Positions 1 through 6,833 of a DNA stretch of 21,346 bases are shown in pieces. Source of the stretch: a virus. Position 1 is the first letter of the stretch; every line of letters begins with the position of its first letter. The stretch spans positions 1-21,346 of IMG/VR virus record IMGVR_UViG_3300042504_002032; one strand, given 5' to 3'. Below the pieces are notes generated by a model. That model had not been told where the DNA came from and ran no database searches. It saw only the letters and a program-made list of their open reading frames with translations. Both the position numbers and the translations under genes were made by a program.

Positions 1-1845
1 CTCTTTGCCTCCCTTCATTCGTTTAATTGTATTTTGAAACAAGGCAATACTGAATTCTACTAACGGCGGAAACTGCTCAATCAGCCCTCGCATTTGGTCA
101 AAAAATTGTCCTGCTGTAGCAATTAACGCTTGTCCTTCTTGCTGTTGTTGCTGTTGGTCTATAGCTACCATCGAATCTGAAGCTATTTGAATACGGTAGC
201 TACGTTTCGTGTCGTCGCGTAGTATGTCAATAATTTGACGCTTCATATCCTCGATAAGCATTAGAGGATCTGGCTGTGGAGCTATAGGAGGTAGCTCAAC
301 TGGTAGCATACCTTCTTGTCCTGGTTCTGGCATTGGCGCGGGAGGTGGCGTTGGTATAAAGATGGTAGGCTCAATAAGAGCTGTCGCATCTCCAATTTCT
401 AAAATCCTAGCTTCATCAAATTGTTCGCAAATGATAGCGCCAAGTTTAGCGATAGCGTCCGACATAAACTTGGTAAACATGTTCTGTCGTACAATTAACC
501 CCATTGACGACCACTGATTTTCTAACCTGTTGGCCGTAGCAGATTTGTATTGCTCTGAGGTGCCACGTAATAGATCAGAAACTTTCAGCGTTTCGTAAAG
601 CTGCTGTAAAGCATTTTGTCGAATTTCTTGAAGAACATTAAGTGCATTTGCAAATGGCTCAAATGGAGCAAACTCCATAGACCCTTGCAAGCCGCCTCTG
701 CCGCGATTTGCAGGCCAATTATCAACAGGGACACCCTTTAGGTCATCTTCAAAGATTTGTTCAATGGTGCGGCCCATAGCGCTGTCATAAGCAAAGTTAG
801 TGCGTATTGCTTGAGTGACAGCATGGATACGGGTTGTAAGGCGTTCTACTTCTAGAATTTGGTCTTTAACATGAGCGTAATCAGATACTGGGATTACGCT
901 ATCTGGATCAATGGATTGTCTGATAACTGAACAGGGATAGAACCCTTCAAATTTGATGGGTGGCTCCATCTCTTCAATAATGGTTTTATCACCACCTTTT
1001 TGGATCCAATAAACTTTGTTTGTTGCTTGGCACCAAATTTCAAATACTTCTGCTTTCCCTTCAAACTTATCTTCTTTTCGAGCTATGTCTTTTTTAATGA
1101 CCTCTGGAAAACTGTCATAGTTTAATTCTTCTGCAACAACGTCGCCAAAAAGAGATTTTGCTTGGTCTCTGTCTAAGAACGCACGTCTAGCCTGCCATTC
1201 TATTTCTTGCTCATTCCGAGCATCGGAGCAGAAGTAATCACTGTAAGAAATGACTTCTAAAACAGCTTTTTCATCTGTTTTTTGTTCTACTTCTACAGAT
1301 TTAACTAAAATGCCCCCTGTTGTTTCTGTAAAGCCTTCTATATCGTCTTCATAAGGCTGACCATTGCCATCCAAATAAGCTCCGCTTGGGTCTTTAATGA
1401 TAGCAATCTCTTGAAAAACTGTTTCAAACTTAGCTATGTATCTAGCCCATAAAACGGCTTGTCCAGTAAGCAAAAATTGCAGAGCTGCTTGATAACCGAT
1501 CTTATCAAAATCAAAGTTGCAATCCATGGCATACTGAGTGTTGCGTTCTATAATAACGCTGCCTAGTTCGTAGGGTATGCCACCTGCTCTTTTACGTAAA
1601 TTTACTTCAGCTTTAGGTGTTGAGCTGTAATAAGCAGGTAGCAGGGTATTAATGCAGTACCACCAAACATTTAATCGTCGCTGTGCGTCTCGTAATGTGT
1701 CTACTTGTCTGTGTGCGTTATAAACCCGAATTGACTCTTCAGCGTCTTGAATAAACTTTTTACGTCTTGTTTCTGCATCAGAAATCTGAGCTTTCCACCA
1801 GCGACCTGAATACTTTTTAATTAGTGAAACAGGTTGTTTTTTCAT
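1..1845 (-). CDS. Portal protein, partial (C-terminus beyond left edge)
   Basis: The frame is open without a stop from an ATG at 1845 to the window edge (615 codons), so the C-terminus is missing or just outside. Portal proteins form the dodecameric ring at the capsid vertex through which DNA is packaged and ejected. Support is its place directly after the large terminase, the length, and a portal-like stretch with VSDLLRGTSEQYKSATANR around residues 415-435 followed by a helical region. A Pro-rich linker (FIPTPPPAPMPEPG) and a Gln run (residues ~558-563) lie near the C-terminus. Its ATG overlaps the terminase stop as ATGA, which suggests translational coupling. The family call rests on synteny and general look rather than a diagnostic catalytic motif. 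Confidence 0.8.
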   Translation of the reverse strand, partial: MKKQPVSLIKKYSGRWWKAQISDAETRRKKFIQDAEESIRVYNAHRQVDTLRDAQRRLNVWWYCINTLLPAYYSSTPKAEVNLRKRAGGIPYELGSVIIERNTQYAMDCNFDFDKIGYQAALQFLLTGQAVLWARYIAKFETVFQEIAIIKDPSGAYLDGNGQPYEDDIEGFTETTGGILVKSVEVEQKTDEKAVLEVISYSDYFCSDARNEQEIEWQARRAFLDRDQAKSLFGDVVAEELNYDSFPEVIKKDIARKEDKFEGKAEVFEIWCQATNKVYWIQKGGDKTIIEEMEPPIKFEGFYPCSVIRQSIDPDSVIPVSDYAHVKDQILEVERLTTRIHAVTQAIRTNFAYDSAMGRTIEQIFEDDLKGVPVDNWPANRGRGGLQGSMEFAPFEPFANALNVLQEIRQNALQQLYETLKVSDLLRGTSEQYKSATANRLENQWSSMGLIVRQNMFTKFMSDAIAKLGAIICEQFDEARILEIGDATALIEPTIFIPTPPPAPMPEPGQEGMLPVELPPIAPQPDPLMLIEDMKRQIIDILRDDTKRSYRIQIASDSMVAIDQQQQQQEGQALIATAGQFFDQMRGLIEQFPPLVEFSIALFQNTIKRMKGGKE

Positions 1846-4142
1846 ATTTTACTCTTAGAGTTTCTAGCTCGTACTTTTGCTATGTAACTTTGTAATTTAA
1901 CCAAGCCTTTGTTGAATACTTCTGCTGGTTGCTCCCATTTAGAATCAATTAAACGTGCTTTACAAAGATAGCGCAAAGCATCACAATTATGTGACACGAC
2001 CCCATTGCCCAAAACAAAAGTACTTGTTTTTGGAACATTTAAGCAATACACGTCTTGCGGGGTTTCGGAATAAGATTTGGATTTAACCGTCTTCGCCTGG
2101 CTGACATTTTGCAATTCTGATGACAATACTTGGCTTTCCATGCCATGTGTTTTTTTGTTTGAAACTCCGCCTGGCAAAACTCGCAAGTTTTGGTAATTAG
2201 CGGCATGTTGGCTGCTATTTGCCTGGCATGTTCTGAATGCCATTCCCGCCCCTGTAGCGACTTGTGCCAAAATTTTGACATCGGCACAGCGTTCTTCAGC
2301 AAATTGGCTTTGGCCCACTCCCTCCGCTCTGGCGTCATATGATTGGAAAGATGAGTTTTGGAATCTAACAATTCTAAGTTTTTTATCTGATTGTTGGCTC
2401 TGTTGCCATCCTTGTGATGAATGTGAAACCCTTTTGGGATTGCACCATTGAAGTATTCCCAAACCTTTCTGTGCAAGCGTCTTGAGCCACGCACGCCTTT
2501 TTGCTGGGCTGAAAAGTAATTGCCGCAACGATAATAACGGGTTCCGTCGAATTGTTGGCACGTGTGCGAAATAACCTTTACTTTCATACGTAACGTAGTC
2601 TATCCAATCCTCAGAGGTAATGGCAATAGCTGTTTTATATGTGCCGTTTGCTAATCGAAACAGATGGTCTGGAGTACAAACAATTTCAGAATTGTCGTTA
2701 AAAACAAGTTTTATGACGTTGGCCTGTTTGCGGGTTAGTGCGCCGCACGCCTCATGGTAATAACCGTCGTGAGATAAAACTGCGACGGAATAGTTGCCGC
2801 AAAGGTCTTTAATTGGCAAAGGCCCAGAATCGGTCATTACAAGCGTATCACCAGCCAAACAAGCATGGTCATTGCCGCTTGTGTCCAAATCCTCTGGTCT
2901 TCGTTTGTCTATTGACATAGATGGTAAAGTTTCTAGCAAGTACGGGCAAGTAGCAAATATGTAAAGCAACGGAGGTTTAGCTACTAGCCTTTGTCTAATC
3001 TGGGACCACCCTGAAAGCCGGTCATTGTCAGCAGCCCTAAAACTCATCTGCTTATACTTGCTAAATACAGCTGTAAACTGATCGTTTATGCTTGGTCCAC
3101 CCTCATGATTAAAGATGCTAGGGTCGGCAACAGCTACTGCATTTTCTCCCACGGAAACTGATGCAATTCTGTTAGCCTGCTCGACGTTATCAACTCCTTT
3201 TCCCCACATTTCGCGATAGATGATAATAGCTCCTTTTGGATATGGTACTTCGTTACCTCTGTCATCACGTCCAGAACTAACAGCACCCCAGACAGCAGCA
3301 AAAGGGCTACGATAACCCCAGTCATAGCCCAAATAACGAGGCCAGTGTTGAGGGACGTTAAAAGCAGCAATGATATGTTTAGAGCTAAACTCAGGAAAGT
3401 AACTACCCTCATGAATCTCAAAGTCTCCTTCTAGCCAAGCCCGCACCAGCTCTGGACTACCAACCATGTGCAAGCGGTTAATGTACTCAGGGTCACGCGC
3501 TAACAAGATTTGATTATCATGCACCCTACTTGGTATGTAGATGTAATCAAAACTGGCGCCGTTAGGCAGGTCTTTTGTTAATACTTTCATCCCTTTGGGA
3601 GCTGGTTTGATAAACAATTCCTTTAGCCAGCTATGACCTATACCACCAGGGTTGAATGTAAGGATGATTTGACCGCCTCCCTTGCCTCGTAATGCTCCAA
3701 ATAGCTTCCAAATACAGGACGGGTCAGCATAGTTACCAGCTTCTTCTATAGCGCAATCTGAGAGGTTCTGGCCTTGGTACTTCTCGGCGTCAGCGTCATT
3801 AGCTAAAGGTCTAAAACGTAAGCGACCACCCGATACGAAGGTAAACTGCTTTTTCTGGTCCTGCCAATGCGCTTTAAGCGGCAAATATATCTGTTTAGCA
3901 CGCTCAATAAGGTCATCAGCTTGGGGTAATTCTTTACGAAAAAAGATAGCATTGAAATGAACCCCTAATTGCTCCTGCTTGATTGCAAACTTGCCTAGTA
4001 CGCCGTCAGTCTTGCCACCACCACGGGCGCCCCCATAACCAACCAATGTAATCGGACAAGCAACTAGAGCCTCTTGAGGGCCAGATTGAGGCGCCCAGAC
4101 AATATGCTCATCAAGGCGCTGTTCAGCTACCCAATCACTCAC
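1842..4142 (-). CDS. terL: Large terminase (TerL) interrupted by an intein
   Basis: This is the ATPase/nuclease that pumps DNA into the prohead and cuts the concatemer. Numbering from GTG 4142 (766 residues before splicing, 474 after): Walker A GGARGGGKT at 37-45, Walker B with acidic pair CAIEEAG at 133-134, coupling motif LTFNPGG at 161-167. The RNase-H-like nuclease has GYDWGY (Asp274), VADPS (Asp340) and HA/CDALRY (Asp721 before splicing). I chose GTG 4142 because it overlaps the methyltransferase stop as GTGA, like other junctions of this operon, and has AGAGG upstream; a TTG at 4187 would add 15 residues. Residues 428-719 form an intein placed one residue before the third nuclease Asp, so activity should depend on splicing. 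The terminase identity is firm; the start is less certain. Confidence 0.95.
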   Translation of the reverse strand: MSDWVAEQRLDEHIVWAPQSGPQEALVACPITLVGYGGARGGGKTDGVLGKFAIKQEQLGVHFNAIFFRKELPQADDLIERAKQIYLPLKAHWQDQKKQFTFVSGGRLRFRPLANDADAEKYQGQNLSDCAIEEAGNYADPSCIWKLFGALRGKGGGQIILTFNPGGIGHSWLKELFIKPAPKGMKVLTKDLPNGASFDYIYIPSRVHDNQILLARDPEYINRLHMVGSPELVRAWLEGDFEIHEGSYFPEFSSKHIIAAFNVPQHWPRYLGYDWGYRSPFAAVWGAVSSGRDDRGNEVPYPKGAIIIYREMWGKGVDNVEQANRIASVSVGENAVAVADPSIFNHEGGPSINDQFTAVFSKYKQMSFRAADNDRLSGWSQIRQRLVAKPPLLYIFATCPYLLETLPSMSIDKRRPEDLDTSGNDHACLAGDTLVMTDSGPLPIKDLCGNYSVAVLSHDGYYHEACGALTRKQANVIKLVFNDNSEIVCTPDHLFRLANGTYKTAIAITSEDWIDYVTYESKGYFAHVPTIRRNPLLSLRQLLFSPAKRRAWLKTLAQKGLGILQWCNPKRVSHSSQGWQQSQQSDKKLRIVRFQNSSFQSYDARAEGVGQSQFAEERCADVKILAQVATGAGMAFRTCQANSSQHAANYQNLRVLPGGVSNKKTHGMESQVLSSELQNVSQAKTVKSKSYSETPQDVYCLNVPKTSTFVLGNGVVSHNCDALRYLCKARLIDSKWEQPAEVFNKGLVKLQSYIAKVRARNSKSKI
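1986..2861 (-). mobile_element. Intein in TerL nuclease motif III (292 residues)
   Basis: The splicing element starts at Cys1 (codon 2861-2859, CLAGDTLV) and ends in SHN (Asn codon 1988-1986), followed by extein Cys+1. Block A is CLAGDTLVMTDSG, block B carries the TPDH motif at intein residues 63-66, block F is VYCLNVPKTSTFVLGNG and block G is VVSHN with the penultimate His and terminal Asn. All residues expected for standard Cys1/Asn/Cys+1 splicing are present. Removal joins GNDHA to CDALRY and restores the nuclease motif. Between blocks B and F the intein frame shows no recognisable endonuclease domain; residues about 92-274 overlap an HNH gene read in another frame. Confidence 0.93.
2039..2587 (-). 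CDS. HNH homing endonuclease encoded out of frame inside the intein
   Basis: This 182-residue protein has the organisation of free-standing phage HNH endonucleases: RLHRKVWEYFNG (38-48), the core HIHHKDGNRANN (55-66) with His57, His58 and Asn62, NLELLDSKTHLSNH (70-83), a GREWHSEHAR segment (113-122) and a C-terminal zinc-ribbon-like module with Cys135/Cys138 and Cys155/Cys159 before a basic tail. It probably cuts an intein-less terL allele to drive homing. It starts at ATG 2587, only five codons after a TAG in its own frame, so fusion by frameshifting has a very short possible window and internal initiation is more likely; no strong ribosome-binding site is visible. Its TAA stop lies inside a Leu codon of intein block F. 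It is +1 relative to the terminase/intein frame. Confidence 0.9.
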   Translation of the reverse strand: MKVKVISHTCQQFDGTRYYRCGNYFSAQQKGVRGSRRLHRKVWEYFNGAIPKGFHIHHKDGNRANNQIKNLELLDSKTHLSNHMTPERREWAKANLLKNAVPMSKFWHKSLQGREWHSEHARQIAANMPLITKTCEFCQAEFQTKKHMAWKAKYCHQNCKMSARRRRLNPNLIPKPRKTCIA

Positions 4143-4780
4143 AGCGGCAATACCTCTTGCCGTAAGCGGTTGGCAGCTAATTCGCAATACTTTTCTTCAA
4201 TTTCAATGCCAATAACTTTCCATTGGAGGTCTTTTGCTGCTCGTAAACTACTTCCACTTCCTGCAAAAGGGTCAAGCATTGTTCCAATTTTATGACATCT
4301 TAAAAATGGATACATTACATTTACAGGTTTTTCTGTTGGATGACGAAGACTGGAACCGTTGATTCGAGGGACTTTTATAATGTCTGTTGGTCGATAAACA
4401 AAAGAATGGTTAATTCCAGGGTAAAAAGCGCACCCTTCCCACTGTCTACCGAACTCATGTTGTAAATCCCCCATGGAATGGCTGCCTTTGTCCCAAACTA
4501 TAAAACTTTTTGGTTTTGGGAGTTCGTATAAATTATCCCATCGACACCATACAAACATTGCACCCGTGTATTTTAACTCTGTAAATATCCAATGCGGAAA
4601 TTTATCATCGTTTGCTATTCCCCCTAATTGTTCGTGCTTTGCCCGCCAATTACTGTGATAATCCATTCCATAAGGCGGATCGGTAAGCACTAAATCGACA
4701 GGCTCTAAATGGGGTAGAATATTCTTACAATCCCCATGGTATAAAGTAACGTAATCATCTTGGTAGTAAGGCTTAATCAC
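4139..4780 (-). CDS. DNA methyltransferase, beta-class amino-MTase (N6-adenine or N4-cytosine)
   Basis: A 213-residue SAM-dependent DNA methyltransferase. The catalytic motif TDPPYG lies at residues 33-38 and the SAM-binding motif DPFAGSGSS at 170-178, after HPTEKP (147-152). The order catalytic motif first, SAM motif last is typical of beta-class enzymes that methylate an exocyclic amino group. It is a solitary enzyme: no restriction endonuclease gene is adjacent, so protection against host restriction or marking of DNA for packaging or replication are the likely roles. It starts at GTG 4780, overlapping the upstream stop as GTGA, and ends overlapping the proposed terL start, so it is co-translated inside the terminase operon. 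Target sequence cannot be read from the window. Confidence 0.93.
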   Translation of the reverse strand: MIKPYYQDDYVTLYHGDCKNILPHLEPVDLVLTDPPYGMDYHSNWRAKHEQLGGIANDDKFPHWIFTELKYTGAMFVWCRWDNLYELPKPKSFIVWDKGSHSMGDLQHEFGRQWEGCAFYPGINHSFVYRPTDIIKVPRINGSSLRHPTEKPVNVMYPFLRCHKIGTMLDPFAGSGSSLRAAKDLQWKVIGIEIEEKYCELAANRLRQEVLPL

Positions 4781-4986
4781 TTCCCGCTCACCATTACCAC
4801 GTCATCGCTGTAGATCCGCTCCACGCTACACTTAGGGTTTTGGCATACAAAGTACAAACCATTATCGCCCCCAAAGTGGCTTACATACGGCTGCTCATCC
4901 TCCACCTTCATAGTGGTAATATGCTCGCACCAAGGACAACGCTTTACCTCTTCTTGACTCTCTTTAAAGCTGTGCTCAATCCCCAT
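4777..4986 (-). CDS. Small zinc-binding protein (CPWC...C-x4-C)
   Basis: A 69-residue protein with two cysteine pairs, CPWC near residue 17 and CQNPKC near residue 48, spaced as in a zinc ribbon. This resembles small phage Lar-like or restriction-alleviation-type proteins, but the match is only to the general pattern. It is read from ATG 4986 and its TGA stop overlaps the GTG start of the methyltransferase. The position just before a methyltransferase would suit a DNA-binding or anti-restriction partner; that is inference. A translated gene is supported by the conserved Cys pairs and the tight junction. Confidence 0.65.
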   Translation of the reverse strand: MGIEHSFKESQEEVKRCPWCEHITTMKVEDEQPYVSHFGGDNGLYFVCQNPKCSVERIYSDDVVMVSGK

Positions 4987-5192
4987 ACCCGCTCGTAATC
5001 CCTTTGCCTTACTCTGTTACCGTTTAACCTAAAATACCAGTTACACCTAGCTGCCCCACAGTTCATCCATTCCTTAACCGTGACAATTACCCCAATAAGC
5101 CCACACCGAGGGCAGCAGTAAAAGCTACTCCTCGCTATCTTCGGGGCTAAGGTACTTCTGGATAAACTCTTCTTTCGATAGCGGCTTGGCAC
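4944..5192 (-). CDS. Putative zinc-ribbon protein
   Basis: The frame encodes up to 82 residues with two cysteine pairs, CPRC (about 27-30) and CGAARC (about 45-50), and a basic C-terminus. The only upstream start that keeps the first Cys pair is GTG 5192, which lies within the end of the small terminase gene (68-nt overlap). The 3' end overlaps the next gene by 43 nt. Without this gene a 138-nt gap would exist in an otherwise gapless operon. The Cys spacing supports a real zinc ribbon, but the unusual overlaps keep confidence moderate. No specific function is recognised. Confidence 0.5.
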   Translation of the reverse strand: MPSRYRKKSLSRSTLAPKIARSSFYCCPRCGLIGVIVTVKEWMNCGAARCNWYFRLNGNRVRQRDYERVWGLSTALKRVKKR

Positions 5193-5613
5193 TCACCACA
5201 CTCCTTACCTCACCGCTAATTTCTATCTGATGCTGCTCGCTCCAACCAAGCTTGGTTTTAAGCAGGTGAAGCAAGATAGGCGTATTCCCATTCATCGCTT
5301 CAGCCACCGCTACCGATGCTAGCCCCCTCTGCATCTCAGCCTGGCCCTCTAAAAACTCCTCTAGGTAGTACTTCTCTAGGATGTACGTGCTAACCCTAGC
5401 AGCAAGCGATGTAGACGCCTTAGAAAGCCCAAGGCGCGCCAAATCCCGTATCTGTAAGGCTAACTGCTCATCCCTCTGATGGTCTCTCGTATGCGGAACC
5501 TGCCGCATTATAGGAGGCAATACTTCTATAACTGCGTTTGAATCACCCTGCCGCTCGGATAAATTTGGCGACTCAATAGAACTTTCAGCCTGTTTTAAAT
5601 CATCGTCATTCAT
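5125..5613 (-). CDS. terS: Small terminase subunit (TerS)
   Basis: A 162-residue protein read upstream of terL. A disordered acidic N-terminus is followed by a helical region from about residue 45 (EQLALQIRDLARLGLSKAST) that fits an HTH-like DNA-binding fold, then helices, then ILLHLLKTKLGWSEQ (about 112-126), a feature often seen in phage small terminases. TerS recognises pac or cos DNA and brings TerL to it. The ATG at 5613 has no clear Shine-Dalgarno, but a small upstream frame ends across it as ATGA. Three small genes separate it from TerL, which is unusual since the two subunits are commonly adjacent. The call rests on synteny plus the C-terminal motif. Confidence 0.75.
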   Translation of the reverse strand: MNDDDLKQAESSIESPNLSERQGDSNAVIEVLPPIMRQVPHTRDHQRDEQLALQIRDLARLGLSKASTSLAARVSTYILEKYYLEEFLEGQAEMQRGLASVAVAEAMNGNTPILLHLLKTKLGWSEQHQIEISGEVRSVVSAKPLSKEEFIQKYLSPEDSEE

Positions 5614-5753
5614 AAAACGCCGGTTGGGTATAATAGGGAAATTTTATATGGGTGATTGGATATATATGTAACCGGTACCCTCTCTGTTTTCAAAAAGTTT
5701 TGGAAATTGAAAAACGTGCGTAGTAATTTCAATAAGTTAGCGGCGAATGGCAT
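5610..5753 (-). CDS. Possible 47-residue ORF overlapping the terS start
   Basis: A frame from ATG 5753 encodes 47 residues beginning MPFAANLLKLLRTFFNF and ends in a TGA that overlaps the terS ATG as ATGA. That overlap style is the rule in this operon, and terS lacks its own ribosome-binding site, so coupled translation is conceivable. Against it, no Shine-Dalgarno precedes ATG 5753 and no domain is recognisable. It occupies most of the gap between terS and the HTH gene. Treat it as a weak candidate. Confidence 0.22.
   Translation of the reverse strand: MPFAANLLKLLRTFFNFQNFLKTERVPVTYISNHPYKISLLYPTGVL
5661..5693 (-). promoter_or_regulatory. Candidate leftward promoter upstream of terS
   Basis: On the minus strand, TTGAAA (plus positions 5688-5693) matches five of six bases of the -35 consensus, and an alternating AT stretch around 5660-5670 could serve as a poor -10 at 17-21 bp spacing. 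An ACCGGT palindrome lies between them (5671-5676). It sits before the packaging operon, where a late promoter is expected. The -10 is weak, so this is tentative. Confidence 0.25.
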
Positions 5754-5812
5754 TTGAGAAACGTTTAGTTTACTAGTTTTCTGGTTCTCGTTAGCTAACC
5801 AAGGCAGGGTAA

Positions 5813-6115
5813 CTACGCAATATCATTAAGTAATTGTGCAAACTCTGCCGATGATAGCCCCGATATCTCATGCAGTATCACCAACTCCAACGGCCAGTAC
5901 ATCACCTTGACCCGCTCACGATACTGCCATGCTTTCTGTGTTATACCTATCAGCTTGCCTGCCTCGGTCTGATTTAATCCCAGTAGCTTTCGTATCGAGT
6001 AGTAGAGATTGCCCCGGGGTCTACCGATAGCATGACGATACTTTGCTCGGTATCGTTTCGAGTACATTTCTTTTAGCTTATTGACCCGGGCTGAATACTC
6101 TACTCCATCAAGCAT
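5813..6115 (-). CDS. HTH (XRE-like) DNA-binding protein
   Basis: A 100-residue basic protein with a helix-turn-helix segment: YYSIRKLLGLNQTEAGKLIG then ITQKAWQYRE (about residues 38-68), the pattern of Cro/CI/XRE-type domains, followed by LSSAEFAQLL as a final helix. Such proteins are commonly transcription regulators. It is the first leftward gene beside the divergent control region 6116-6248, where two palindromic sites lie, so it is a reasonable candidate regulator of the early genes and perhaps of its own. No strong ribosome-binding site precedes ATG 6115. The N-terminal 35 residues are Arg/Lys/Tyr-rich and match nothing I recognise. Confidence 0.7.
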   Translation of the reverse strand: MLDGVEYSARVNKLKEMYSKRYRAKYRHAIGRPRGNLYYSIRKLLGLNQTEAGKLIGITQKAWQYRERVKVMYWPLELVILHEISGLSSAEFAQLLNDIA

Positions 6116-6170
6116 AATATCAGCGTACCCGATCTAATTATTTTGACGCTAGTGAAAATATCTGAAAATA

Positions 6171-6212
6171 ACTGTAGACAGTAATCATCTCATACGATAA
6201 GCTGTATACAGT
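6171..6212. promoter_or_regulatory. Pair of CTGTAnACAG dyads in the divergent control region
   Basis: ACTGTAGACAGT (6171-6182) and GCTGTATACAGT (6201-6212) are 10-12-bp dyads 30 bp apart in the non-coding stretch 6116-6248 between the leftward HTH gene and the first rightward gene. TAGACA inside the first dyad is a five-of-six match to a -35 hexamer. TTGACG at 6143-6148 is another -35 candidate, but no good -10 follows either. The same dyad recurs before the genes at 7536 and 8817, which suggests operator sites for a phage or host regulator. Confidence 0.55.
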
Positions 6213-6248
6213 GATTGAGAGTAATCACTAACTAACTACGGAGAATAT

Positions 6249-6416
6249 ATGACATCAATCGTTGCACGAATACTTCTCAACACCGGTTACAGATTCCCTA
6301 AGTACGGCCTGTTTGGTCGTAATTGTCGTGGTCGCCAAGTGCTGCGCCTAGTCGGCATAAACTGCGTACGCTGTAATCTGGCAGCCGATAGCCTGCTAAT
6401 GAGTCTAGAGCGATAA
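6249..6416 (+). CDS. Small basic hypothetical protein (55 aa)
   Basis: ATG 6249 opens a 55-residue frame ending in TAA at 6414-6416. CGGAG lies six bases before the start, preceded by the recurrent leader CTAACTAACTAC (6228-6239). The product is Arg-rich with Cys residues in GRNCRGRQ and INCVRCNL, so metal or nucleic-acid binding is possible but not shown. As the first gene after the divergent control region it is probably expressed early, a position where phages often keep small host-takeover proteins. No family is recognised. The strong ribosome-binding site is the main support. Confidence 0.65.
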   Translation: MTSIVARILLNTGYRFPKYGLFGRNCRGRQVLRLVGINCVRCNLAADSLLMSLER

Positions 6417-6425
6417 CAAGTCGAA

Positions 6426-6459
6426 ACTCCCTACGGGGAGTCTACCCGTTAGGCGGGTA
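6426..6459 (+). other. Two tandem perfect RNA hairpins between small early genes
   Basis: ACTCCC-TACG-GGGAGT (6426-6441) is a perfect 6-bp stem closed by a C(UACG)G tetraloop, a member of the very stable UNCG class. One base later TACCCG-TTAGG-CGGGTA (6443-6459) forms a second perfect 6-bp stem. No U-run follows, so intrinsic termination is unlikely. Position between two early genes suggests a role in mRNA processing or stability. Confidence 0.55.
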
Positions 6460-6489
6460 CTGATGAGACTAACTAACTACGAAGGATAT

Positions 6490-6732
6490 ATGCTTAAAGA
6501 ATCAGACATACTTTTTGAGATTGGCGACTTTTGGGTATGCAAGGCGATTGGTCGCAACTGGCAAGGCTATGAGGTACTTAAAAACGGGATCACGCATAGC
6601 GTTGTAATGGCCAGTATCGGCTATAGCGGCGAAAAAGGATTGCAACGAGCGATCGAAGAGGCAAAGCAACGCCACAATCAATTGTTTTTTGAATCACGTG
6701 TCACCGTTGTACGCAATCCAATCGACGGATAG
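6490..6732 (+). CDS. Small hypothetical protein (80 aa)
   Basis: The frame is open from 6463, but ATG 6490 is preferred because AAGGA lies four to eight bases before it, following the leader CTAACTAACTAC (6469-6480). The 80-residue product begins MLKESDILFEIGDFWVCKA and ends in a charged helix (KGLQRAIEEAKQRHNQL), consistent with a small folded alpha/beta protein. No family is recognised. It lies in the same early group as the 55-residue gene upstream and ends just before a hairpin cluster that separates it from the convergent initiator gene. Confidence 0.7.
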   Translation: MLKESDILFEIGDFWVCKAIGRNWQGYEVLKNGITHSVVMASIGYSGEKGLQRAIEEAKQRHNQLFFESRVTVVRNPIDG

Positions 6733-6743
6733 CCCCTACAATG

Positions 6744-6788
6744 CCCCAGGCTGCGTTTTCTATCGTAGCCTAGGGGTAACCCTACCCC
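6744..6788. terminator. Hairpin cluster between convergent genes, possible bidirectional terminator
   Basis: CCCCAGGCT (6744-6752) pairs with AGCCTAGGGG (6767-6776) with one bulged A. An alternative, overlapping hairpin GGGGTA-ACCC-TACCCC (6773-6788) cannot form at the same time. The element lies between the rightward 80-residue gene and the leftward initiator gene, where a terminator is expected. Neither strand shows a clear U-run, so termination could be Rho-dependent or the element may have another role. Confidence 0.4.
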
Positions 6789-6833
6789 AGCCTATTATCT
6801 CTCAACCTTGACCATCCTAGAGCCTTTAACAGG

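Noticed and set aside
3134-3421. A 95-codon leftward frame with strongly hydrophobic segments inside terL
   Set aside because: It is out of frame within the conserved nuclease region of terL, with AAGGAG too far (about 12 bases) from its ATG and no recognisable family. The hydrophobicity can come from the shifted reading of terL codons.
1842-4187. TTG 4187 as the start of terL
   Set aside because: GTG 4142 forms the same stop/start overlap as neighbouring junctions and has AGAGG upstream, while TTG is a rarer start lying deep inside the methyltransferase gene.
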